Source: Enterococcus pingfangensis
Lineage (GTDB): Bacteria > Bacillota > Bacilli > Lactobacillales > Enterococcaceae
Assembly (NCBI RefSeq): GCF_005405205.1
Contig: NZ_BJDP01000006.1
Location: 1-64,000 of the forward strand
DNA: 64,000 nt
Direction of reading: 5' to 3'
Position numbers and translations under genes: made by a program. Positions 27,451 through 34,204 of the stretch are shown piece by piece. The notes under the pieces are model-generated. The model saw only the letters and a list, made by a program, of their open reading frames with translations, was not told where the DNA came from and ran no database searches. The stretch's first letter is position 1, and each line of letters starts with the position of its first letter.

Positions 27451-28437
27451 ATGTGGACTTGGATTAGCGATCAATTACTAAAAATGGTTTGGCTAAATGA
27501 TTTGATGGGAAAATTAGTTGAGCGTTTTGGACTTTCGATCGATAGCAAGATAGGGGCAAGTCTTCAGTTCTTTCTGTTTGATACAATTAAGATTTTTATC
27601 TTATTAACGATCTTAATTTTTGTCATGGGGGTTATTCAGACTTTTTTTCCACCTGAAAGAACCAAAGTATTGTTGGGTGGCTTAAAAGGTTGGAAGGGGA
27701 ATTTACTGGGAGCACTTTTGGGTACAGTCACGCCTTTTTGTAGTTGTTCTAGCATTCCAATTTTTATTGGGTTTACAACCGCTGGATTACCGTTAGGAGT
27801 AACCTTCTCCTTCCTTATTTCCTCACCAATGGTTGATATTGCCTCAATTATCCTGTTAATGTCTTTCTTCGGCTGGAAATTTGCGATAGCTTATGTTCTT
27901 TTAGGATTACTGCTAGCTGTAATTGGAGGTACACTCATTGATAAATTACACCTAGAGAATGAAATTCAAGATTATATTCGCGAGATGGAGGAAGGTCTTA
28001 GCCAAGTTGAAACCTATACCATAAAAAAAAGAATGGCTTATGGTTGGGGGCAAGTGAAGGAGGTTGCTAGTAAAGTCTGGCTTTATGTATTAATTGGGGT
28101 TGGGATTGGTGCGCTCATTCATAATTGGATTCCGACCAGTTTTATTCAAAGCATCCTAGGTAATAATAATCCGTTTGGCCTGATTATTGCGACCTTAATT
28201 GGGGCACCAATTTATGCAGATATTTTTGGTGTTCTCCCAATAGCAGAAGCGCTATTCTCAAAAGGGGTGCCAGTGGGAACTTTGATGGCTTTCATGATGT
28301 CTGTCACAACGTTGTCTTTGCCGTCATTAATCATGTTAAGTAGAGTGGTTAAACCTAAATTGTTAGGAATCTTTATCACAATTTGTATTGTAGGTATTTT
28401 ATTGATTGGCTTTATTTTCAATAGTATAGCTTTATAA
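27451..28437 (+). CDS. Permease of the DUF318/ArsP group
   Basis: Integral membrane protein with about eight helices in two repeats (residues 45-180 and 205-325). TPFCSCSSIPIFIGFT, near residue 92, is the Cys motif seen in ArsP, the efflux permease for trivalent organoarsenicals; APIYADIFGVLP forms the second half. 328 residues. AGGGAGGGG is upstream of ATG. Position after arsC supports an arsenic role, but the same family (YraQ) occurs in other contexts, so organoarsenical export is inference. Confidence 0.82.
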   Translation: MWTWISDQLLKMVWLNDLMGKLVERFGLSIDSKIGASLQFFLFDTIKIFILLTILIFVMGVIQTFFPPERTKVLLGGLKGWKGNLLGALLGTVTPFCSCSSIPIFIGFTTAGLPLGVTFSFLISSPMVDIASIILLMSFFGWKFAIAYVLLGLLLAVIGGTLIDKLHLENEIQDYIREMEEGLSQVETYTIKKRMAYGWGQVKEVASKVWLYVLIGVGIGALIHNWIPTSFIQSILGNNNPFGLIIATLIGAPIYADIFGVLPIAEALFSKGVPVGTLMAFMMSVTTLSLPSLIMLSRVVKPKLLGIFITICIVGILLIGFIFNSIAL

Positions 28438-28461
28438 AAAGTTAAGGGGGATTAGATAATT

Positions 28462-28698
28462 ATGGAAATCAAAATTGTAGGTCCAGGTTGTAAAAACTGT
28501 CAAAAGTTAAAAGAAAATGTAGAAACAGCAGTGTCGGAGTTAGGCATTACGCCGACAATTACAAAAGTCGAAGATATGGCTGAAATCGTGAAAGCTGGTG
28601 TGATGAAGACGCCAGGACTGATTATTGATGATAAATTAGTTGTTAGTGGTCGAGTTGCAAAACCAAAGGAAATCAAGGAGTTATTGCAAGAGGCTTAA
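28462..28698 (+). CDS. Small thioredoxin-fold redox-active disulfide protein
   Basis: 78 residues with an N-terminal Cys-Lys-Asn-Cys redox motif (GPGCKNCQKL, residues 7-16) and a cis-Pro-containing MKTPGLIID strand, as in the TM0996/MTH895 group. AAGGGGG lies upstream of ATG. It follows the permease by 24 nt and is last in the operon. It may supply electrons or accept arsenic in this operon (inference); ArsC proteins of this type normally use thioredoxin. Confidence 0.85.
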   Translation: MEIKIVGPGCKNCQKLKENVETAVSELGITPTITKVEDMAEIVKAGVMKTPGLIIDDKLVVSGRVAKPKEIKELLQEA

Positions 28699-28769
28699 AA
28701 GAGATCAAAGATAGATAAATCACTGAATGCTTGGAGATATTCGAAAGAAGCATAAAATAATACTGTAAA

Positions 28770-28825
28770 GACAAACTCCAGGTCGGGTTTCGCCACAAGC
28801 GAATTACCCGATCTGGAGTTTTGTC
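28770..28825 (+). terminator. Large hairpin terminating the ars operon
   Basis: 56-nt near-perfect hairpin: GACAAACTCCAG/CTGGAGTTTTGTC, then TCGGGT/ACCCGA and TTCGC/GCGAA around CACAA. It is rich in G-C pairs, with a short T run in the right arm. Confidence 0.6.
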
Positions 28826-28860
28826 TATTGCAGGGAGGCGCAGCCGGACTGCATGAATAA

Positions 28861-28947
28861 AGCCCCCGGTTCTAACAGGGGGCTAACAAAGAACAGGAAA
28901 CTGGGACAACTACCCATTTGGGAGTGTCCTAGCAGTGTTTTCTTTGT
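28861..28947. other. Tandem hairpins, possible element origin
   Basis: AGCCCCC (28861-28867) pairs with GGGGGCT (28878-28884). Then ACAAAGAA (28886-28893) pairs with TTCTTTGT (28940-28947), enclosing GGACA-a-CT-a-CCCA/TGGGAGTGTCC (28904-28929) with two bulged As. The layout could be a nicking or single-strand origin for the Rep_trans protein, or simply a terminator for the leftward repressor gene. No nick consensus is recognised. Confidence 0.35.
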
Positions 28948-28971
28948 CACATGCTTATAGAGCTTGTCACT

Positions 28972-29784
28972 TTATTTTGATGATGGATACGCTGCGTTTA
29001 ACAGACGTTCTTTCTCGACTTCCATCACGAATGGTAGATAGAGATATTGCTGTTCTAGTAGGTATTGATTGTCCTCTGTGTACTGATAAGAAGCGGTTTC
29101 TTTTGAATAGACCAACGGAGCAATTCGCACATCGCCGGTTGATTGATTGATTGAGTATAGAAGAATGGCTTTTTCTACTAGTTTCTTTGGCAAATGTTTC
29201 CCAAAATAGGAATAGGATTCTTGATTTGCTAAATAGACGAGTAAGCGATCCACACTAAAGTTGGAGAAGGTAAAGGGCATCATGTGCAGAATATGATTTT
29301 GATTGTCATGGTGTAAATAGAGCTGCGCTTCTTTACCAAAATTGGTTGAACCAAGGTAAAGCCGCTTTTTCTCGTCGATACATTGGAAAGTAAACTGATC
29401 TTGTTCAGTTGGTGGAACGAGGTTTGTAATAAAAAATTCAACCATTCGATCCATTTCTTTTTCACTGACAAGATCTGCTTGTTTCAGTTCGTCTACTATC
29501 AGTCCTTCAATCTTAGGATCAAGCTTACCTGCCTTCTTTTGAAGCATTTCTAAAATGTATTGGTTTTCTTGCTCACCATACAAAAGATATTCGTTGGTGA
29601 CATGGCCTATTTCTGCAATTTGGTGAAGGGTTTCGGTTTTTGGAAGGTTAATCCCACGTTCCCAGTTATTGACTGTACTTCGCGGTAAATCACCAATTAG
29701 TTTGCCAAATTTCTCCATACTCAACTTTAACTCTTGGCGAATCTGCCGAATTCGATTGCCAACTGCTTGCTTGTCTATCTCCAT
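28972..29784 (-). CDS. XRE-type regulator of the mobile element
   Basis: Residues 6-62 are a helix-turn-helix (LSMEKFGKLIGDLPRSTVNNWERG). The remaining 200 residues are a mixed alpha/beta region of unknown fold. 270 residues. It is the only leftward gene of the element and is divergent from the Rep_trans gene. The 155-bp space between them contains three copies of a 16-bp near-palindromic sequence, so it most likely represses the replication/excision module. AGGAGG lies upstream of ATG. Confidence 0.75.
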   Translation of the reverse strand: MEIDKQAVGNRIRQIRQELKLSMEKFGKLIGDLPRSTVNNWERGINLPKTETLHQIAEIGHVTNEYLLYGEQENQYILEMLQKKAGKLDPKIEGLIVDELKQADLVSEKEMDRMVEFFITNLVPPTEQDQFTFQCIDEKKRLYLGSTNFGKEAQLYLHHDNQNHILHMMPFTFSNFSVDRLLVYLANQESYSYFGKHLPKKLVEKAILLYSINQSTGDVRIAPLVYSKETASYQYTEDNQYLLEQQYLYLPFVMEVEKERLLNAAYPSSK

Positions 29785-29828
29785 GAAAACTCCTCCTCAT
29801 GATGAGTTCTTAAATTCAGTATACTTGT

Positions 29829-29903
29829 GTACTTAAAAAAAGTCAAAATCTATTGACTTAAAATAAATACAAGCGTACAATTGATTTGTACTTAAAATAA
29901 GTC
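29829..29903 (+). promoter_or_regulatory. Element control region: promoter and three operator-like repeats
   Basis: Repeats GTACTTAAAAAAAGTC (29829-29844), GACTTAAAATAAATAC (29855-29870, inverted) and GTACTTAAAATAAGTC (29888-29903) surround TTGACT (29853-29858) and TACAAT (29876-29881), spaced 17 bp. The second repeat overlaps the -35 and spacer; the third covers the expected start. This is the layout of a repressor-controlled promoter. Confidence 0.7.
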
Positions 29904-29945
29904 TATCGGTTCTTTGACAAGTAAATAGCAGAAGGAGGTTTGTCT

Positions 29946-31178
29946 ATGAACCAAGTTAATCAACATGATCTCGGTGAAGCCATTCGAGTTTCTCGAGAAG
30001 AAAGGGGGTGGACCCAGCGATATTTAGCAGAAAAAGTGGGGATTTCGAGATCGTTATTATCGAAAGTAGAAAAAGGAACGAGACAATTAAGTGCAGAAAA
30101 ATTGACTCTTATACTGGATAGTTTGCAAGAAGAGGTTGTTCCAGTTAATCGTGTTTTGATTGATTATCTAACCATTCACTTTTTCTCGAATCAACATTTA
30201 AAGTTGATTGAAGAGATTATTGGCATGCCTATTGAACGCTTTGAGGAATTGGATTATGCACCAAAGGGCTATATTGGGCAATATGTTTGGAATCAAGTAA
30301 TCACGATTCGGTATTCCATTGACGATACGGTAAAAGGAACCGTAATGGAGTTTTCAGGTCAAGGCTGTAAACATCTTGCCATGCGTTTGAAGACCGCAAA
30401 ATCAAACTGGCAAGAGTTCTTCCGTAAGGTATTAGATTATCAGGGAAACTTTACACGGATTGATTTTACTTTAGATGATTTTGTGGGGAGTCTCAGCATT
30501 CCAGAACTAAAGCGTAAAGTAACACTAGGCCATGTATGGACCACGTTTCAAGTGAGTGAATCTCATGGCGGGACGGATATCACAAATAATGAATCAAATG
30601 GCGAGACCTTGTATTTAGGCTCAAAGAAGAGTCAATGTCGCTTTTGTTTTTATCAGAAGGATTATGAACAACGAAAGCGAAGAGGAATACCACTTGAAGA
30701 GGCAGAAGTGAAAAATCGCTTTGAACTACGGTATCGAAAAGAGAAAGCACAAAGCTTGGCAAAGATTATTTCAAGATCCCATGATTTAACCAAACTGTTC
30801 TTTGAGTTACTTAATGGAGCAATTTGTTTTTATGACCGTGATCCAAATGATCCAGATGCAAAAGTCGATGCCAAATGGGCAGCCTTTATTGACAATCGTG
30901 GCGCAATCACTATTTCTTTAGAGACAATTCCTCAAAGCTTTGAGAAAAGTATGAATTGGTTAATTCATGGTGTTTCGCCATCGCTAGCTTTTATAGCACA
31001 AGTGGATCAAACGTTTCATTCTTCCTTGTTGTCTTTGATTATTGAACAAGGAGAAATGAATCCAAGACAGATTAAACTTCTCCAAAATATGAAGGCAGAC
31101 CCAGAATATTATCAGGAGGAGGTTGAGTATTATGAACGAAAACTACAAAGTATATCAAATGAGAAAACAAGCTACTAA
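29946..31178 (+). CDS. HTH-Rep_trans replication initiation/relaxase-like protein
   Basis: Residues 10-66 are an XRE helix-turn-helix (WTQRYLAEKVGISRSLLSKVEKG). Residues about 70-400 match the replication initiation factor family (Rep_trans), with RIDFTLDDF as the conserved acidic metal/catalytic strand and TLYLGSKKSQCRFCFYQKDYEQ following. The family includes Tn916 Orf20 (MobT), which nicks oriT and also drives rolling-circle replication. 410 residues. ATG 29946 has GAAGGAGG 7 nt upstream. It is the only transfer-related gene in the element. Confidence 0.85.
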   Translation: MNQVNQHDLGEAIRVSREERGWTQRYLAEKVGISRSLLSKVEKGTRQLSAEKLTLILDSLQEEVVPVNRVLIDYLTIHFFSNQHLKLIEEIIGMPIERFEELDYAPKGYIGQYVWNQVITIRYSIDDTVKGTVMEFSGQGCKHLAMRLKTAKSNWQEFFRKVLDYQGNFTRIDFTLDDFVGSLSIPELKRKVTLGHVWTTFQVSESHGGTDITNNESNGETLYLGSKKSQCRFCFYQKDYEQRKRRGIPLEEAEVKNRFELRYRKEKAQSLAKIISRSHDLTKLFFELLNGAICFYDRDPNDPDAKVDAKWAAFIDNRGAITISLETIPQSFEKSMNWLIHGVSPSLAFIAQVDQTFHSSLLSLIIEQGEMNPRQIKLLQNMKADPEYYQEEVEYYERKLQSISNEKTSY

Positions 31179-31347
31179 AAAAGCAAAGTACTGCTTACAC
31201 AACAAGTTGTGCAACGTACTCCGCCTCGACAAGACGAGTATAACACAACCATTGAATGAGAAACAATTGATTATAAAGAGGATTAATTTAAAAGGAGTAA
31301 AGTATCAGGGGGTGAGAGAATGGAAACAAAATGTGATTTCATGGTAA
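31132..31347 (+). CDS. Small basic ORF between rep and DUF3173
   Basis: 71 residues, rich in Lys and Arg, no recognised family. The ATG at 31132 lies in the end of the Rep_trans gene in another frame and has an excellent AGGAGGAGG 9-10 nt upstream, the main reason to believe it. It overlaps the DUF3173 start by 28 nt. Two inverted repeats within it (CACAACAAGTTGTG at 31198-31211 and CTCG/CGAG at 31225-31238) may be regulatory DNA rather than code, so the call is tentative. Confidence 0.4.
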   Translation: MNENYKVYQMRKQATKKAKYCLHNKLCNVLRLDKTSITQPLNEKQLIIKRINLKGVKYQGVREWKQNVISW

Positions 31348-31523
31348 ATCGTGCAATTTTGATAGAGATGGGCTTTAAACCTAGTCAAGCTGCACGAATG
31401 ATTAAAGAGAGCAAAACGTATCTTGCAAGGGTTGAAGGTATAGATTTTTATAACAATCGCCAAGTTGGTGTGGTGCCATCTCGAGTGATTGAACATCTTT
31501 TCCACGTTCAAGTTGCGGAATAA
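31320..31523 (+). CDS. DUF3173-type protein, candidate excision factor
   Basis: 67 residues. NRAILIEMGFKPSQAARMI, followed by FYNNRQVGVVPSRVIEHLF, is the pattern of DUF3173 proteins, which sit immediately before tyrosine integrases in Tn916-like elements. Size and place fit a recombination directionality factor, but that role is inferred. GGGGGTGAG precedes the ATG closely. It ends 59 nt before the integrase. Confidence 0.72.
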   Translation: METKCDFMVNRAILIEMGFKPSQAARMIKESKTYLARVEGIDFYNNRQVGVVPSRVIEHLFHVQVAE

Positions 31524-31582
31524 ACAGTACAAGCGCGGTACAATTAAAGTAGCTTTTCTCGAGTATAGAGAGGAATGGTACG

Positions 31583-32785
31583 ATGCCAAAAATTAAAAAT
31601 ATTTATCAAGACAAAAAAACAAAAAAATGGTTCTTTCGAGCATATCTAGGTATAGATGAAAATGGAAGAAAGGTTCAGAAGACTAAACGAGGCTATGCTT
31701 CACAAAAAGATGCCAAAATTGCTTATGACAAGTACATGGAAACACATGATTTTAACAAGACAGTTCCTAATCAACTGTGTTCTACCAATCAAATGACTTT
31801 CGAAGAGTTTTACAAGGATAGGTTTGTAAAATGGTATGAGAGACAGGTGAAAAGTCAAACATATGAGAATGCGCAATTTATATTCGAAAAGCGAATGCAG
31901 TTTTTCTATCATTTTCGTGTTCGAGATATTACAAGTCACGATATTGAGGATTGGCTATTTGAACTAAGCCAGACAGAGTCACGTAATTCACGGAAAAAAG
32001 TCAATGGCGAAACGTTATCAAAGTCTTATATCAATCGGATTCGGGGACACTTAAAGATTGTATTGGATCGGGCTGTTAAAGAGGGGGTGATTGCTAAAAA
32101 TCCCGTTGAAGATGTTTCTTCGCTTCCCTCTGAGAATAAGAAAGTTGAGTTTTGGGAACACAGTGAGTTTCTAAAAGTGATGAATGAGTTGAAGGACGAT
32201 AAGATTCAAACCCACCATCGGAAGATTGTGTATGAAATGCTCTTTTATACTGGCATTCGGATTGGAGAACTTGAAGCTTTGTCTTGGTCAAATGTAGATT
32301 TCGAGAAAAACACGATAACGATTGAGAAGACACTAATTTATAATACAAAAAATGATTGGTACTTTTCGACTCCAAAAACTAAATGCGCTTATCGAACAAT
32401 TGGGATGGGAAAGAAACTTTCATTAAAGCTCAGACAGTGGTATGACTTGCAAAAACGTATTGGAAATTTTGAATATGTTGCTCAGTTGGACGGAACCTTT
32501 ACGCCACCTTATTCTTTTGCAAACTGGTTAAAAGAAGCTGCTAAAAAAGCGGGCGTCAAACCGATTAAGCTTCACGCGCTACGACATTCTCATGTTGCAT
32601 TTCTGATTGAGCAGAACATTCAACCGCTCTCGATTCAAGAACGATTGGGCCATGCGAATATTCAAATCACTTTAGGAACTTACGGTCACTTATATGCGAA
32701 GTCAGATCAACAAGTGGTAAATGCGATTGATAATGTTCAAGAGGGCGCTATTCTTTCAAAAAATGACAATTTATTACCAGTCTGA
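31583..32785 (+). CDS. int: Tyrosine integrase
   Basis: Catalyses integration and excision. Residues 1-55 form a three-strand arm-DNA-binding domain like that of Tn916 Int, 70-175 the core-binding SAM-like domain, and 185-385 the catalytic domain. The catalytic set is Arg226 (YTGIRIGEL), His331 and Arg334 (LHALRHSH), His357 (LGHANIQ) and Tyr367 (GTYGHL). 400 residues. AGAGGAA precedes ATG. It lies at the right end, about 90 bp from the attachment repeat, as expected. Confidence 0.94.
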   Translation: MPKIKNIYQDKKTKKWFFRAYLGIDENGRKVQKTKRGYASQKDAKIAYDKYMETHDFNKTVPNQLCSTNQMTFEEFYKDRFVKWYERQVKSQTYENAQFIFEKRMQFFYHFRVRDITSHDIEDWLFELSQTESRNSRKKVNGETLSKSYINRIRGHLKIVLDRAVKEGVIAKNPVEDVSSLPSENKKVEFWEHSEFLKVMNELKDDKIQTHHRKIVYEMLFYTGIRIGELEALSWSNVDFEKNTITIEKTLIYNTKNDWYFSTPKTKCAYRTIGMGKKLSLKLRQWYDLQKRIGNFEYVAQLDGTFTPPYSFANWLKEAAKKAGVKPIKLHALRHSHVAFLIEQNIQPLSIQERLGHANIQITLGTYGHLYAKSDQQVVNAIDNVQEGAILSKNDNLLPV

Positions 32786-32831
32786 GTTTTCCACTGCGCT
32801 ACCAGAAGACAGACAAATGCTTTTGTACCAG
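32774..32831 (+). repeat. Right-end YTACCA repeats (candidate integrase arm sites)
   Basis: TTACCAG (32774-32780), CTACCAG (32799-32805) and GTACCAG (32825-32831) are spaced 25 and 26 bp. TGAGTTTTCCA at 32783-32793 matches the left end, again 5 nt before CTACCA. Confidence 0.5.
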
Positions 32832-32858
32832 TGCTTTTGGTTGAGTTGCTCCTGTTGA

Positions 32859-32888
32859 AGATGTATCGGAAATAATGGCGAAATTCAG
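32859..32888 (+). repeat. Right attachment-type direct repeat (attR)
   Basis: AAGATGTAT-C-GGA-A-ATAATGGC-G-AAA-T-TCAG; the first codons read KMYRK-stop, the expected native end of potD. Core ATAATGGC is at 32872-32879. Confidence 0.75.
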
Positions 32889-32923
32889 TTAAAATATGTT
32901 AAATCAATGAAAAACTAGGAGAA

Positions 32924-32949
32924 AGGTTGGACTATATTTAGTTCAGCCT
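32924..32949 (+). terminator. Displaced native potABCD terminator
   Basis: AGGTTGGACT (32924-32933) pairs with AGTTCAGCCT (32940-32949) with one wobble, followed by eight Ts. It lies 50 bp right of the displaced potD stop, where the pot operon would have ended before the insertion. Confidence 0.7.
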
Positions 32950-32998
32950 TTTTTTTGTTCAGCAATCTATTACCTAGATCACACTTGTATCAATTAAA

Positions 32999-33039
32999 AA
33001 GCCCATCTAACTAGTCAATCCTACTAGTTAGATGGGCTT
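32999..33039 (-). terminator. Terminator of the RpiR regulator gene
   Basis: 17-bp perfect stem (32999-33015 with 33023-33039), 7-nt loop and an A run on the left that becomes the U tail on the minus strand. Confidence 0.85.
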
Positions 33040-33049
33040 AATTTATTTA

Positions 33050-33910
33050 TCAATCGCCTTTATTTTCTTTTAGTCCTAAGATTACTTCGCGGACTTTTGC
33101 GATTGTTTCTTGTGCGCTTTCGCGGTTATGGAACATCAAAATCACATAAAGCGAGTCGATGATGCTTAACTGAGCGATTCGTGAAGCAAGGGCTTCGGAA
33201 CGAAATTCGATTTCTTCTGAGATCGAGATGAAGACGACATCGCCTAATTTTGCCAGCGGTGAATTTGCCTGGCTGGTCACTACGATCACTTTTGCTCCTG
33301 ATTTTTTAGCTGCGTTTGCGATATGGATCGTTTCTTTTGATTTGCCAGAATGGGAGATCAAGATGGCGCAATCTTCTTCTGTTAATAAAGAGGCTTCCAT
33401 CAATTGGATATGATAATCGGTGCTGTGGCCTACAGGAATAGGCGAGCGTAAAAATTTGTGGTAGGCATCGGTCGCAACGATCTCTGAACCGCCGACACCA
33501 AAGAAATATAGCCGTCTGGAGGTAGAAATAATCTCGACTGCTGTATTTAAATCTTCCTCATTTAACAGTTTTTTTGTATCTGTAAGCGTTTTTATATTTG
33601 AATCAAAAACTTTTTGTGCCATCACCAATTCTGAATCGTTTTTTTGAATATTTTCGTGAATCGTAACGGCGGACAAATCATTTTCTTGTTTCAATAATGC
33701 TAGCTTGAAAGCTTTAAATCCATTAAATCCCAATGTTTTGGTAAATTGAAAAAAAGTTGAGTCAGCGATGCCTAATTCGGCGGCAAGATCACTGATTGAG
33801 CTATGGCTAACCTTACTTGGATTTTCCAATATATAGTCAGCAATCGCTTGTTCTTTTGGGCTAAAGTCTGTATACATCGATTTTATTTGCAGGTGAATCG
33901 GGCTAGCCAT
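33050..33910 (-). CDS. MurR/RpiR-family sugar-responsive regulator
   Basis: Residues 1-77 form the RpiR helix-turn-helix (SKVSHSSISDLAAELGIADS). Residues 125-250 form a SIS sugar-phosphate-binding domain (LYFFGVGGSEIVATDAYHKF; LISHSGKSKETIHIA). 286 residues. AAGGAGG precedes the ATG. It is divergent from the nine-gene PTS operon, so it probably controls it. HexR, in the same family, senses KDPG; KDPG is the expected intermediate of this operon, so it is a reasonable candidate effector (inference). Confidence 0.9.
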   Translation of the reverse strand: MASPIHLQIKSMYTDFSPKEQAIADYILENPSKVSHSSISDLAAELGIADSTFFQFTKTLGFNGFKAFKLALLKQENDLSAVTIHENIQKNDSELVMAQKVFDSNIKTLTDTKKLLNEEDLNTAVEIISTSRRLYFFGVGGSEIVATDAYHKFLRSPIPVGHSTDYHIQLMEASLLTEEDCAILISHSGKSKETIHIANAAKKSGAKVIVVTSQANSPLAKLGDVVFISISEEIEFRSEALASRIAQLSIIDSLYVILMFHNRESAQETIAKVREVILGLKENKGD

Positions 33911-33999
33911 TTGCGCTCCTCCTTCATTTGATAAGTAGTTAACCTTAAGATACTAGTAAAAAAAAAAAAAATCAACAAAAATATTTTTTCTTTTTTCTA

Positions 34000-34068
34000 T
34001 TTACAAAAAAATATTTTTTTGTATAATAAGATATATGATATGAATGCGCTATCAGAAAACGATTTCTG
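34000..34068 (+). promoter_or_regulatory. PTS operon promoter with palindromic operator and cre-like site
   Basis: TTTACA (34000-34005) and TATAAT (34022-34027) are spaced 16 bp. A perfect 22-bp palindrome (34002-34023, half-site TACAAAAAAAT) fills exactly the space between them, an ideal repressor position. CAGAAAACGATTTCTG (34053-34068) resembles a catabolite-responsive element and lies downstream of the start, where CcpA acts as a roadblock. Confidence 0.65.
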
Positions 34069-34204
34069 GTCGTATTTGGTCAAGTTGGATGATGTCTCTG
34101 TTGGTTAAAAGAAAAAGGGGGAGTTATATAAAGAAGAGAGGACTTGGTTGAGTGAGATTGAAGTTGTCAGTCAGTAGCTAAGCAAGACTAAAAGGAGCTT
34201 TAGG

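Larger units (their letters stand above)
25323..32879 (+). mobile_element. Integrative mobilizable element carrying arsenic resistance, inserted in the potD 3' end
   Basis: About 7.55 kb bounded by the direct repeats at 25309 and 32859. Cargo is arsR, an ACR3 gene, arsC, an ArsP-like permease and a thioredoxin-like gene. The maintenance module is a repressor, an HTH-Rep_trans protein, a small ORF, a DUF3173 protein and a Tn916-type tyrosine integrase at the right end. Repeated YTACCA motifs occur at both ends, as for arm-type integrase sites. The original potD terminator (32924-32949) lies outside on the right. No type IV secretion, coupling protein or VirB4-like gene is present, so transfer would need a helper (inference). 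Confidence 0.8.

Noticed and set aside
33976-33988. Second operator copy AAAAATATTTTT upstream of the PTS promoter
   Set aside because: It lies in a very A/T-rich tract where such palindromes arise by chance; the 34002-34023 repeat is much stronger.
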